64,000 bases of DNA. Source: Planctomycetota bacterium. GTDB lineage: Bacteria; Planctomycetota; UBA1135; GCA-002686595. The notes below the pieces were generated by a model. It worked only from the letters and a program-made list of their open reading frames with translations. It was not told the origin of the DNA and made no database searches. Numbering within the stretch: the stretch's first letter is position 1; the number at the start of each line of letters is the position of its first letter. The position numbers and the translations under genes were made by a program. The stretch covers positions 27,460-91,459 of the forward strand of contig DUBE01000040.1 of NCBI GenBank assembly GCA_012960475.1, given 5' to 3'. Below, one piece after another: positions 7,484 through 16,916 of this stretch.

Positions 7484-8671
7484 TTGAGTAGGCTGGGGTT
7501 CGTGCTGACCCTTCCGATCTCTTCCCTTGCAGCATCGCTGCTGCTTTGCATGCCTTGTTCCGTTGGTGGTGAAGACTATCCCTGGGTAGGGGACTTGGAC
7601 GGTCAGCCCGCTTTTGGATCCAAGGCGCAACTGCGGCAGGTGGAGAAATTCTGGCGCAAGCCAAGTACGGCGGATCAAGCGGTGCGCTTGGCTCTGGCGG
7701 ATCTGGTGCCGCGCTTTGAATTGGAAGTTGCCATGGCGAGGGCCGAGGATCAGCGCCAGGGGCTTGATCGATTGGTACTGGCTTTTCACTCCGATCTGGC
7801 GGACCCCGAATTTGATCCTTCGGCTTTGGTCCTGGAGGAGCTGATTATCGATCCTTTCAGCGTTGGCTTGAATGCTCAGTACGCACTGATCTTGGTTCGA
7901 GTGGCGGGAGACGCCCGTCGACAGGTGCGCATCTGGTTGCTGCAGGAGGGAGCGCAGGAGGTGCGAGAACTGACGGCGGCCTATTCGCTCCTGAACTCCC
8001 ACACCTATGGCCTCGGCCGCTTGGAAGAGGTTGGTTTGTTGCAGTTGATCACCGCGCGCCTCGACCTTGCGGCGCTTCGCTTGCGAGCGATTCTGGCGGA
8101 TCTGGAGGTTTTTCAGGAGGGTCCCGGTTCGGAGATTTCGGTGCCCAACTCAGATGCGGTGCGTTTGGCTCAGGCTTTTGTGATGGGCGAACGGGAGGCG
8201 GGGGGCGCCTGGAGTCAGTGGGTCAGCGGGGCCAAGCAATCTGCTCGGGACTTTCAGTCTGGAACTAAGCTTGCCGCCTTGAACAAGAACCAAGCCGCTA
8301 CCCTGGCCCTGCGGGAGGCGGGCCGCAAGAAGGCGGTCCAGAACCTGGTTCAGATGCGCGACCTGGCGCCTGCTGATGGGACCTTCCCACTTCTCACTGG
8401 CAGCAACTCCAGGCTCTCCCGCTTCGAGCGCTGCCAGGAGGTTATTCGTCTGGGCCTCGTGGCTCTTGCCCAGGACCCTTTCACGGCGGAGGTTCATCAA
8501 CTGGTGGGCGTCAGTTTGGATTTTACCCGCAGCCGTCGGGACGCCGCGGTCTATCTGGACCGTTACCTGCACCTCAAGGGGATCCGTTTCTACGACACTT
8601 GGACCGTGGCGCCCGGTGGGCAGAACACAGCCGAACAGGACGCGTTGCTGCGGGTCTTGAGTCCATCATGA
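7484..8671 (+). CDS. Exported helical protein of unknown function
   Basis: I do not recognise a family. The 395-residue product starts with a signal peptide; the TTG start at 7484 supplies an arginine in the n-region followed by a hydrophobic stretch (VLTLPISSLAASLLLC), whereas a GTG at 7502 would remove the charge. The rest is almost entirely amphipathic helix, rich in L, A, R and E, with a closing segment that resembles one or two tetratricopeptide-like helical pairs near AVYLDRYLHLKG. It follows the ParA/HhH genes after 48 bases with a small hairpin between, so it may be in the same unit but need not share their function. Confidence 0.7.
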   Translation: MSRLGFVLTLPISSLAASLLLCMPCSVGGEDYPWVGDLDGQPAFGSKAQLRQVEKFWRKPSTADQAVRLALADLVPRFELEVAMARAEDQRQGLDRLVLAFHSDLADPEFDPSALVLEELIIDPFSVGLNAQYALILVRVAGDARRQVRIWLLQEGAQEVRELTAAYSLLNSHTYGLGRLEEVGLLQLITARLDLAALRLRAILADLEVFQEGPGSEISVPNSDAVRLAQAFVMGEREAGGAWSQWVSGAKQSARDFQSGTKLAALNKNQAATLALREAGRKKAVQNLVQMRDLAPADGTFPLLTGSNSRLSRFERCQEVIRLGLVALAQDPFTAEVHQLVGVSLDFTRSRRDAAVYLDRYLHLKGIRFYDTWTVAPGGQNTAEQDALLRVLSPS

Positions 8672-8753
8672 CCATCGATTCTCTTTGGTCTGAGGGCTTG
8701 TTCCCCAATCCACCTCCCTTCTGGGTAGAATGGTCGCTCGGACTGCTGCTTCG

Positions 8754-10010
8754 ATGAATACCTTGACCACCCGCCAGAATGATTCCCATCTGATCGCTGC
8801 CGCCTCCAATCGGCCAGGGGACGATCCCATTTTTGCCTTGCACGGGGAAGCCGTGCGGCGCGCCGCAGAAGGGGAGGACATTCTCAATGCCACCTTGGGC
8901 GCGCTGGTGGAAGATGACGGTTCACTGTGCGTGATGCCCAGTGTGTTCGAGGCTTTCACCAGCGTGGATCCCGTTCGGGCAGCGGCCTACGCGCCCATTT
9001 CCGGGGACAAGGAGTTCCTCGAGGGTGTACTGGAGGATGTATTTGGGGGTGACCGGGAGTTGGCGGTTCATGCGGTGGCCAACGCTACGGCTGGCGGCAC
9101 CGGTGCTCTTCATCACTCGGTGGTGAACTTTCTTGAGCCGGGTCAGTCGCTCTTGACCACTGATTTCTATTGGAGTCCCTACCGCATCATTGCTGAGCAT
9201 ACGGGCCGCAAGGTGAATACCTTTCGCATGTTTGACAGCAAGCGGTGCTTTGATCTTTCGGCGTTGGAGGTGGGGCTCAGCCAACAGATGAAGACTCAGG
9301 GGCGCGCTCTCTTGGTACTCAATTTTCCCTGCCACAACCCCACGGGCTACTCCCTCGATTCCTTCGAGTGGCAGCGCATCGTCGAGATCTTGAACGCTGC
9401 GTCCAGTCAGGGTCCGGTGGCCATCTGTTTGGATCTGGCCTATGCTCGCTATGCTACGCCTCCCGGCGCAGCCTGGGTGGAAGCTGTCAAGGGGCTGGCG
9501 CCCGGGGTAACTCTGCTGGTGGCCTGGTCCGCGTCCAAGTCCTATGCCCAATACGGCGCACGGGTGGGCGCCCTGGTCGCTGTAGTCCGCAACCAGGATC
9601 AACGAGAGCGCATCAAGTGTGCTCTGCAGCATTCCTCCCGGGGTACCTGGTCCAATTGCAATCACCTCGGTCTCCTGGCCATTGCCAATCTTCTGCAGGA
9701 TGCGGATCTGCGCAGTCAGGCGGACAGGGATCGTGCGCGCCTTGTGCGTCTGCTGAGCGAACGGGTGGCCGCCTTCAACGGAGCCGCGCGTACCGCAGGC
9801 CTGGACTTCCCACGCTACGAGGGAGGCTTCTTCGTCACCGTCTTCACACCCCATGCACGCAAGGCCGCCGCGATCTGCCGCGAGGACGGGGTCTTTGTGG
9901 TGCCCCTGGATGGGGGCCTGCGTCTGGCTCTTTGCGCGACTCCCGTGGCACAGGTGGCTCGCTTGGTCAAGAGTCTGGCCCATGGGATTCAATCGGCCGG
10001 AGGCGCCTGA
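8754..10010 (+). CDS. Aminotransferase class I (aromatic/aspartate type)
   Basis: This is a PLP-dependent aminotransferase, probably acting on aspartate or aromatic amino acids with 2-oxoglutarate. FPCHNPTGYS is the fold-type I NPTG segment, CLDLAYARY supplies the PLP aspartate and tyrosine, SASKSYAQYGARVGAL contains the Schiff-base lysine and is the form seen in the TyrB/AspC branch, and the C-terminal GGLRLALC has the substrate arginine. I prefer the ATG at 8754 because the ATG at 8730 overlaps a TAGAAT that looks like a -10 box; using 8730 adds eight residues. It is followed after three bases by a phosphoribosyltransferase gene. The exact substrate cannot be told from sequence. Confidence 0.88.
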   Translation: MNTLTTRQNDSHLIAAASNRPGDDPIFALHGEAVRRAAEGEDILNATLGALVEDDGSLCVMPSVFEAFTSVDPVRAAAYAPISGDKEFLEGVLEDVFGGDRELAVHAVANATAGGTGALHHSVVNFLEPGQSLLTTDFYWSPYRIIAEHTGRKVNTFRMFDSKRCFDLSALEVGLSQQMKTQGRALLVLNFPCHNPTGYSLDSFEWQRIVEILNAASSQGPVAICLDLAYARYATPPGAAWVEAVKGLAPGVTLLVAWSASKSYAQYGARVGALVAVVRNQDQRERIKCALQHSSRGTWSNCNHLGLLAIANLLQDADLRSQADRDRARLVRLLSERVAAFNGAARTAGLDFPRYEGGFFVTVFTPHARKAAAICREDGVFVVPLDGGLRLALCATPVAQVARLVKSLAHGIQSAGGA

Positions 10011-10013
10011 GCC

Positions 10014-10829
10014 ATGGGCGTTTCCTCTCCGGAGGTTCGGGACCATTCCAAGGTCGGTTTGAAGCACGCCTATGGAGAGAGCGTGTACATTCAGGACGAT
10101 GCCTTGAGCGCTACACTACTGGCGCGTCTTTCCTCCGCTGACACACCCCATCCTGAACTGATGGGGGTTCTGCGCGCGGCCTACCAACACCTGGGCATGC
10201 AGGCCTTCGGTATGTCCTTGCCTGTATGCGAGGCCGAGAGCCCTACGCGTATGCATGCTCTGCAGCCCGATGCCGGGGTCTGGCGAGGCATGCTGCTCGA
10301 CCCCTCCCAGAGGGTTGTGGTGTTGGACATCATGCGCGGAGGCATTGTTCCGGCCCAGACCCTGTTCGAGTTGCTGACCCTGGTATTGCCATTGGATTCT
10401 CTGCGCCTCGATCACTTGGAGATGGCGCGCATCTCGGACGAGAGCGGGCGCGTGAGCGGAGTCGATCTGCGCGCTGCCAAGGTTGGAGGCACTCTGGAAG
10501 GGGCGACTCTGGTGATTCCCGATCCCATGGGAGCTACCGGGGGAACTCTCGGGCAAGCAGTTTCCTGGCTCTGCGAGAACCATGGGACCCCGAAGCAGAT
10601 TCTGGCCCTGCCCTTGATTGCGACCCCTGAATTCTTGGCGGCGGCCCGGGATTTGGATCAGGAAGTGCAGGTTTTTGCCGGCCGTGTGGATCGTGGGCTC
10701 TCTCCCGCCCATGTGCTCAGGGAGATGCCCGGAGCTTGCTGGGATGAGGAGCGAGGTTTGACCGAGACGGGCTACATAGTTCCCGGTGCCGGTGGCTTGG
10801 GCGAAGTGATCAACAACTCCTGGTGCTGA
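10014..10829 (+). CDS. Uracil phosphoribosyltransferase-like protein
   Basis: The C-terminal half carries the PRPP-binding loop DPMGATGGTL and the segment VPGAGGLGEVIN, which corresponds to the uracil-binding end of uracil phosphoribosyltransferase. VVVLDIMRGGIVPAQTL matches the LRAGLG-type loop of the family. At 271 residues it is longer than the usual 210, with about 50 extra residues at the N-terminus. It probably salvages uracil to UMP, but the sequence is divergent and another base could be used. It begins three bases after the aminotransferase stop and is likely translated from the same mRNA. Confidence 0.75.
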   Translation: MGVSSPEVRDHSKVGLKHAYGESVYIQDDALSATLLARLSSADTPHPELMGVLRAAYQHLGMQAFGMSLPVCEAESPTRMHALQPDAGVWRGMLLDPSQRVVVLDIMRGGIVPAQTLFELLTLVLPLDSLRLDHLEMARISDESGRVSGVDLRAAKVGGTLEGATLVIPDPMGATGGTLGQAVSWLCENHGTPKQILALPLIATPEFLAAARDLDQEVQVFAGRVDRGLSPAHVLREMPGACWDEERGLTETGYIVPGAGGLGEVINNSWC

Positions 10830-10856
10830 GCCAACAGGGTTCTGCGGGGGCTGGGT

Positions 10857-10885
10857 TTGCCCACCCGGGGTCCCTGCGCTAGACT
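10857..10885 (+). promoter_or_regulatory. Candidate promoter of fdxA
   Basis: TTGCCC (10857-10862) and TAGACT (10880-10885) are separated by exactly 17 bases. The predicted transcript would start near 10892 and have a leader of about 58 bases before the ATG at 10950. Confidence 0.5.
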
Positions 10886-10949
10886 CCTGCGTCTGGAAGT
10901 CACGGCTTCCATATTGTTTCCCCGCCAGACCTCAGAAGAGAAGAAGACC

Positions 10950-11288
10950 ATGACCTACGTTGTCGCCGAACCCTGCGTGAAATGCAAGTACACTGACTGT
11001 GTGGATGTCTGTCCGGTGGACTGCTTCGCTGAAGGGGTGAACTTCCTTGCCATCAACCCAGACGAGTGCATCGACTGCGGGGCCTGCGTTCCCGAGTGCC
11101 CCACCGAGGCGATCTTCGAAGAGACCGAGGTGCCCGAGCAGTGGGCCGACTATGTGGAGTTGAACGCCAAGCTGGCGGGCCTCTGGCCGTTGATCACCGA
11201 CAAGAAGGACGCCCTTGATGACGCCGATGATTGGAAGGATGTGGAGAAAAAGCGCGAGCATCTCTCCGAAGAGGCCTTCAGCGAGTGA
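10950..11288 (+). CDS. fdxA: 7Fe ferredoxin FdxA
   Basis: This 112-residue ferredoxin carries one 3Fe-4S and one 4Fe-4S cluster and passes electrons at low potential in the cytoplasm. The N-terminus is [22 protein letters not shown], followed by [12 protein letters not shown], the classical FdxA arrangement in which one cysteine of the first motif is displaced. The C-terminal tail is the typical acidic FdxA extension. The start at 10950 has a purine-rich AGAAGAGAAG upstream; a longer frame from 10857 is not needed. It has its own candidate promoter and stands apart from the isc genes at 39-44 kb, which lack a ferredoxin of their own. Confidence 0.95.
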   Translation: MTYVVAEPCVKCKYTDCVDVCPVDCFAEGVNFLAINPDECIDCGACVPECPTEAIFEETEVPEQWADYVELNAKLAGLWPLITDKKDALDDADDWKDVEKKREHLSEEAFSE

Positions 11289-11396
11289 TTGTTTGGGTGG
11301 CAACTTCGCGGCGCTTGATTGCATCGTGAACCCTCACGGCGCCTCATCACCAAAGCCGCAAGTTCTTTAGGAGGTTCACCAGTTCGGTGGCTGTTG

Positions 11397-13352
11397 CTAT
11401 TTGCGGCGGTTGGGGCTCTTCTTGGTGTTGGATTTTCTTGTTCCAGAGAGGTCGGGCTTCCCCTTCCCTTCTTTGTGCTTCGCTGACTTGCGCGCCGCTA
11501 GGGCTTCCGGTGGAGGGTTCGACGGGATCAGACACTTGGCTTGTTTGCCGATCAAGTCCTCCCGCCCTGCGGCAGTCAGGGCCTCGTGCACAAGGAACCA
11601 GTTGCTGGGCTCGAAGAACTGCATCAGGGCCTTTTGCACTCGTCGGTCCCGAAGACGTTGCACAGTCTTCACCGGTTTGAGGGTCATGGGATCGAGCCCC
11701 GTGTAGTGCATGCAGGTGGCGATGTCCATTGGCGCCGGGATGAATTCTTGTACCTGCCGTGGCCTGTAACCCCGGGTCTTGAGGAACTCGGCCAGTTCGA
11801 TCATTTCTTCCGGTCCCGTTCCTGGGTGCCCTGAGATGAAGTAGGGCACCAGGTACTGTTCTTTTCCAGCTCGCTTGCTGGCGGCAGCAAAGCGTTCTGC
11901 GAAGCCGTCAAAGTCATCGGCTGCAGGCTTCTTCATTAGCTCAAGCACCTTTGAGGAGGCGTGTTCGGGAGCCACCTTCAAATGTCCCCCCACATGATGG
12001 GCAGCGAGTTCCTCCAGATAGGCGTCGTCCCTCTGGGCCAGATCCATGCGGATGCCCGAGGCTATGTGTACCCGCTTGACCCCTTCGGTCTTGCGCGCCT
12101 TGCTCATCACGCGGCGGGTGGGTCCGTGGTCCGTGGAGAGCAGCTTGCAGATGGTGGGATGCACACAGGAGAGCCGACGACAGATCTGTTCGACCTCTGG
12201 CTTGGTGCAGTGCATGCGGTACATGTTGGCGGTGGGGCCGCCCAGATCCGAGATGGTGCCCTTGAAGTCTCGGGCCCTGGCGGTCTTCTGCACCTCCGCC
12301 ATGATCGAGCCCTCGGAGCGGCTCTGGATCGTGCGTCCTTGGTGTAGCGTGATCGAGCAGAAGGTGCAGCCCCCGAAACAGCCGCGCATGATCGTGATCG
12401 AGTCGCGGATCATGGTGAAGGCTGGGATTTCTTCTTGGTAGCTCGGGTGAGGTTGTCGCTGGTAGGGCAGATCGTAGATTTCATCGAGACTGCCTTCACT
12501 GAGTGGCAGGGTCGGGGGGTTGATCACCGCCAGCCGGTCCCCGTGGCGCTGCACCATTCGTCGGGCGTTGTGTGGGTTGGTCTCCAGGTGTATCCGCCGG
12601 GTGGCCTTGGCGAAGGAGAGTTTGTTGGCCGTGACCTCCTCGTAGGAGGGGAGTTCTATTGTGCGACCGTCTCCGCGATATTCATCGAAGGGATGCTCGG
12701 GGAGCTCCTCTTTGGCACCTAGTAGGTAGGCAGCGCCACGCAACGCGCGGCAGTCTTTGATGCAGCCACCCGCACTCAATATTTCGGCTACCTGGACGAT
12801 GAATTCTTCGCCCATGCCATAGCCCACGAGATCAGCTTTGCTTGAGGTCAAGATACTGGGGCGCACCTTGTCTGACCACCAGTCATAGTGCGCCACTCGA
12901 CGGAGGCTGGCTTCGACTCCACCGGCCACCACTGGGATTCCCGGAAAGGCTTCGCGGCAGCGTTGGGTGTAGACATTAGTGGCACGGTCCGGCCGCTTTT
13001 CGATGGCTCCTCCGGGGGAGTATGCGTCCTGGTTGCGCCGCTTGCGATTGGCGGTGTAGTGGTTGATCATCGAGTCCATGTTCCCCGCGCTGACCGCGAA
13101 GAAGAGGCGTGGGGGACCCAAACTGCGAAAGGCCTTGGCGCTGCGCCAGTCGGGCTGGGCCAGGATTCCAACCCGCAGGCCTTTGGCTTCGAGTACTCGC
13201 CCAAGAAGTGCCGCTGCAAAGGAGGGATGGTCCACATAGGCATCTCCGCTCGCAAAGATTACGTCGAGCTCGTCCCACCCACGGGCCCGCATTTCCTGCT
13301 CGTTGGTGGGTAGGTAGCCTTGTTCTCCTGCGGGACCTGGGATGATTGCCAT
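11397..13352 (-). CDS. YgiQ-family radical SAM protein
   Basis: The 651-residue protein matches the YgiQ (UPF0313) family. It begins with an N-terminal YgiQ domain (PTNEQEMRARGWDELDVIF) and carries the radical SAM cluster motif CFGGCTFCS (CxxxCxxC) in the middle, with conserved GSTVQLG-like and methylase-like strands after it. The substrate of YgiQ is not known. The last 60 residues are lysine-rich and low complexity. The gene converges with fdxA across about 110 bases in which I see no clear terminator. Its length is close to the usual 650-720 residues and the start follows directly after a short gap from the next gene. Confidence 0.93.
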   Translation of the reverse strand: MAIIPGPAGEQGYLPTNEQEMRARGWDELDVIFASGDAYVDHPSFAAALLGRVLEAKGLRVGILAQPDWRSAKAFRSLGPPRLFFAVSAGNMDSMINHYTANRKRRNQDAYSPGGAIEKRPDRATNVYTQRCREAFPGIPVVAGGVEASLRRVAHYDWWSDKVRPSILTSSKADLVGYGMGEEFIVQVAEILSAGGCIKDCRALRGAAYLLGAKEELPEHPFDEYRGDGRTIELPSYEEVTANKLSFAKATRRIHLETNPHNARRMVQRHGDRLAVINPPTLPLSEGSLDEIYDLPYQRQPHPSYQEEIPAFTMIRDSITIMRGCFGGCTFCSITLHQGRTIQSRSEGSIMAEVQKTARARDFKGTISDLGGPTANMYRMHCTKPEVEQICRRLSCVHPTICKLLSTDHGPTRRVMSKARKTEGVKRVHIASGIRMDLAQRDDAYLEELAAHHVGGHLKVAPEHASSKVLELMKKPAADDFDGFAERFAAASKRAGKEQYLVPYFISGHPGTGPEEMIELAEFLKTRGYRPRQVQEFIPAPMDIATCMHYTGLDPMTLKPVKTVQRLRDRRVQKALMQFFEPSNWFLVHEALTAAGREDLIGKQAKCLIPSNPPPEALAARKSAKHKEGKGKPDLSGTRKSNTKKSPNRRK

Positions 13353-13535
13353 GCCCGAGAATACACAATGGCAGAAGTGGCTGTGGTGTGCTGCCTAGAA
13401 CTCCGAGCCTGTTATGGAGCAGAGGGGGTGCTGGCCCTGTCGATCATGAGCACGAAGCGTTTCTATGCCGCGCTGGTGCCATGCGGGAAAGGGTCGGGTC
13501 AGGCAGTATGAACCGGTCTCTGGATCCGGATCTGC

Positions 13536-15098
13536 TCAGTGCGTGAATCGTGCAAGGTAGCGCAGGCCCCCGCTACCGCGCTGAACCAGGAGGCTGGTGG
13601 CTTTGGCTCCGGCCGGAGTCCATAGGCCCCTCAGGTGCTCGTTGGCGAAGAGCGGGGGAGCTGCCGCAGACCCTGCAAGTTCCTCGTGCAACAGCACGAA
13701 GCATGCGCCCTGTTCGATGTTCTGTCCGAGGTAGTCCAGAGCCGGGTGTGTGTTTCCCGAGGCGAGAGTTTCTCGTTCTCCCAGGGTGAAGAGAGCATCC
13801 TGTCCCTGGCTCGCCAGACGCATGCGTGCGCGCGCCTGCCCAAAGTGGCCGAGTAGCACCTGCCGGGTGGCCTCGCGTGCTTCGCCGCCGCGGGGTACAA
13901 GATCCGCCTGTGTGAAGCGGCCGTTGATGTCCTCGTAATCGAAGGGCTTCGTGGGGGCCAGTGTTCCGGTACTTGCGGCCAGCCCGCTTATCGCGCGGGT
14001 CAGTTGATCCTGCCATTGGTCCGATCCAATGCCGTGGGTGCGCAACAGGAACTGGCAGGCGCCTGGCGTCGGATCGCACTCAAGGGCAATCAGGGTCGGT
14101 GCGTCGATTGTCTTGCCCAGGGTCTCTCCAATGATCGGAACGCAGGACACGCTGAGGGCGTTGATTGGGTCGTTGGTGTCTCCCGAGAGGCGCGCGTAAA
14201 GGACACGCGGCGCGTCTTCTGTGGGGAGGACCAGAGATCCGGCTTGAGCGCTGGTCTGGTCCGGGGTGAGGGCGAAGCCGTCAAAGGCGATCTCCATGGT
14301 CAAGTCTTCTGCGTTCGCCCAAATGGTGATGTCCATTCGCTCCGATACGGCCACTGCCGCCGCGAAACCCTGGGGTCCCTGGAACCAGGTCGGGTCGGCG
14401 CCCATGAATTCCTGCAAGAGGTCAGTGGTGTCGATGCCTTCCTCGCGCATGCGAGCTAGATGCACTCGCACCATCACATCGCCCTCTTGCATGTCTTGCA
14501 GGTCTAGAGAGTTCGGGTCCTCTAGGTTCCATTCTTGACCACCTGCAGGCAGGGCAACCCAAGGGCCCATGCGCACCAATTCTGCCTGACCGGGAGCCAC
14601 GCGCACCGAGCGCTCAAAGCTAATGCTGTCCCGCACGGGCAGAATCGGACTCCAATCGGGCGCGTGGCCCTGGGTGAAGTGTCCCACCAGGGCAGCGGCC
14701 TGATCCTGTTGTACCTGGCTGGGGTCGGCCCCCCGGGCCCGCAGGATCTCATGGAATTCAGCGGGATCGGGCAGTGTCAAGGTGAGTTCCAGAGTTTCAA
14801 CGAGTTCGCGTACCGCTCGAAAACGGTCCAGGTTCTTGAACTCGATCCAGATCCCGGCGTCCGTCGGTGCAAGCATGTGCAGGTGAGCTTCCGGACTGTC
14901 TGCTTGTTCTTGGGTGGTATCTACCCGGGCCGCTTGTATCTGAGGAGACACCGGAACGCTTTGCTTGGGTTGGGGGGCGGTCTGCACGCTTGAAGCGGGA
15001 GCGCTGGAAAGGGACGTAGAGTCCTCTTGGGAGCAGGCGGCCAGCAGGACCAGCAGGCACAGGTGAGCGCAGGATTGGGCGGGTTTCATGTGTCTCAT
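13536..15098 (-). CDS. Predicted lipoprotein of unknown function
   Basis: From the ATG at 15098, which has GAGGA seven bases upstream, the 520-residue product begins with a lipoprotein signal ending LLVLLAACS, so the cysteine should be lipidated and the protein anchored in the envelope. A serine- and glutamine-rich spacer of about 50 residues follows. The remainder resembles DUF3352-like envelope proteins in its strand-helix pattern and its weighted repeats (LHMLAPTDAGIWIEF, later VRVHLARMREEGID), but I am not sure of the family. A longer frame reaching 15260 was rejected because it would bury the signal. It is divergent from the 5'-nucleotidase gene. Confidence 0.75.
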   Translation of the reverse strand: MRHMKPAQSCAHLCLLVLLAACSQEDSTSLSSAPASSVQTAPQPKQSVPVSPQIQAARVDTTQEQADSPEAHLHMLAPTDAGIWIEFKNLDRFRAVRELVETLELTLTLPDPAEFHEILRARGADPSQVQQDQAAALVGHFTQGHAPDWSPILPVRDSISFERSVRVAPGQAELVRMGPWVALPAGGQEWNLEDPNSLDLQDMQEGDVMVRVHLARMREEGIDTTDLLQEFMGADPTWFQGPQGFAAAVAVSERMDITIWANAEDLTMEIAFDGFALTPDQTSAQAGSLVLPTEDAPRVLYARLSGDTNDPINALSVSCVPIIGETLGKTIDAPTLIALECDPTPGACQFLLRTHGIGSDQWQDQLTRAISGLAASTGTLAPTKPFDYEDINGRFTQADLVPRGGEAREATRQVLLGHFGQARARMRLASQGQDALFTLGERETLASGNTHPALDYLGQNIEQGACFVLLHEELAGSAAAPPLFANEHLRGLWTPAGAKATSLLVQRGSGGLRYLARFTH

Positions 15099-15262
15099 AT
15101 GGGGATCCTCGGGGCGATCTGGGGTCTCATCTGGTCGGACCCCTTTCTCTCCTCGACCCATCGAGATGGATCTCCTGAATCCTTCCCGCCCTTCACTCGG
15201 GCTTTCTGCTGTACCCTGCTTGCCGGCCTCTGGGCCTGCCCCCCCTGTCTCTTCCATCAATC

Positions 15263-16840
15263 ATGTCCCTTCGAACCTCTACCGCCGCTCTCTTGGGCCT
15301 GCTCCTTGTCCCGTTCCTGGTTTTTGCTTCTTGGACTGCTGCGGCCCAGGATCAGTCGTCAGGGAAACTCCATTTGATCGTGCTGCACACAAACGACATG
15401 CATGGTCAAGTGGTGCCCTTGCCCGCGACCTGGGTCAAGGATCAGGATCCGCCACCGACTTCCGGTGGTCTGAACCGGGTCGGCGCTTACATCAAGCGCA
15501 CCCGAGCCGCGGCAAGGGATGAGGGTGCGGAGATCCTGGTGGTGGATGGCGGGGACTGGTACCAGGGTACTCCAGAAGGTGCCTTGGATAAGGGCCTTGG
15601 GATTCTGAAAGCCATGTTGCTAATGGGCTATGACCTGGTCACCGTGGGCAATCATGAGTTCGATCACGGGGTCTCGCACTTTGAAAGCCTGCTGAAGGAG
15701 GCGCCCTTGCCGGCCTTGTTGGCGAATGCGCGCACCAAGACCGGGAGCACTCTGCCGGGAGTGGGTGAATACTTGATCCTGCAGCGAGGCGGCCTTTCGA
15801 TTTGTGTGGTGGGCATGTGTTCGGTGCAGACCCCTGAGATGAGCCATCCGTCCACCCGGGATCTGGAATGGGAAGAACCCGCCGTGGCACTCACGCGTAT
15901 CAAGAAGGAACTCGCCGAGCGTACGGTGCATGTGGACTGGTGGCTGCCCGTGACACACTGCGGTGTCTACGAGGACAAGCAGTTGGCCAAAGCCCACCCG
16001 GATCTGGATCTGATCGTGGGTGGGCACACACATACGGTACTTCATCGTGGCGAGCGCGAGGGACGCACCCTGATTGTGCAGGCGGGTTCCAAGGCTCGCA
16101 GCGTGGGGCGCGTGGATCTCTGGTTTGACATGGAGACAAAATCCCTGCTGCGTGGGGAGGCGCGCTTGGTGAACCTCTATGGGGATCCGGCTGAGGGTGA
16201 GGGCGTGCCTGCCTTGGCGGAGGCTTGCGCTGAATTGCTTCGCCGCAGTGCACTGGCCATGGATCAGGTTGTGGGCCGACTTGATGGGGTTCTTGACCGC
16301 AGCAAGGATGCCTATAGCACTTCCGCTTCGGGCAATCTGATCACTGACCTGATGCGCGCACATACGGGAGCCCAGGTTGCGATTCACAATCGGGGCGGCA
16401 TTCGTGCTGGGCTTGAGCCTGGAGAAGTGACCCGCCGGGATCTGTTCCGGATCCTGCCATTTGACAACGCCTTGGTGACCTTGACCATGACCGGGCGTCA
16501 GTTGAGCGATCTCTTGAAGCGTTCTCTCGAAGGCCGTGGCCGTTCCGGGTTGGAGTTCAGTGGGATTGTCGCGCAAGTCAAGCGCAATGGGCGCCATCCC
16601 CAGGTGGTGGCCTTCTTGGTGGATGGCAAGAAGCTCCTTCCCGAGCAGGAGTACAAGGTGACTACCAACAGTTTCCTGGCCTCGGGTGGGGATGCCTACA
16701 TAGAGTTCCAACAGGCCCGGGAGCGAGTCACGGATCCGATTCTGCAACGTACCCTGCTGGAGAATGCTCTGGCTCAGCTTTGGAAGCAGGGCAAGGGGCT
16801 GACCCCCAGCATTGAGAACCGTTTTGTGGTTCTGCCCTAG
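15263..16840 (+). CDS. UshA-type 5'-nucleotidase
   Basis: This exported enzyme hydrolyses nucleotides, and possibly UDP-sugars, to release phosphate or nucleoside in the periplasm. A signal peptide covers about residues 1-28. The metallophosphatase motifs are all present: HTNDMHGQ, GGDWYQGTP, VGNHEFDHG, THCG and GGHTHT. The C-terminal nucleotide-binding domain shows NRGGIRAG, NALVTLTMTGRQL and a late SGGDAYIEF. At 525 residues it is of normal length for the family. It could feed nucleosides to the salvage enzyme at 10 kb, though the two are not in one operon. Confidence 0.93.
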   Translation: MSLRTSTAALLGLLLVPFLVFASWTAAAQDQSSGKLHLIVLHTNDMHGQVVPLPATWVKDQDPPPTSGGLNRVGAYIKRTRAAARDEGAEILVVDGGDWYQGTPEGALDKGLGILKAMLLMGYDLVTVGNHEFDHGVSHFESLLKEAPLPALLANARTKTGSTLPGVGEYLILQRGGLSICVVGMCSVQTPEMSHPSTRDLEWEEPAVALTRIKKELAERTVHVDWWLPVTHCGVYEDKQLAKAHPDLDLIVGGHTHTVLHRGEREGRTLIVQAGSKARSVGRVDLWFDMETKSLLRGEARLVNLYGDPAEGEGVPALAEACAELLRRSALAMDQVVGRLDGVLDRSKDAYSTSASGNLITDLMRAHTGAQVAIHNRGGIRAGLEPGEVTRRDLFRILPFDNALVTLTMTGRQLSDLLKRSLEGRGRSGLEFSGIVAQVKRNGRHPQVVAFLVDGKKLLPEQEYKVTTNSFLASGGDAYIEFQQARERVTDPILQRTLLENALAQLWKQGKGLTPSIENRFVVLP

Positions 16841-16916
16841 GGTTGAGGGGCTTGGACCCGAGCGGCCCCGCTGTCCGTTATGCTCTTTGTTCGCGTAACT
16901 CCGCGAATGAACTCCT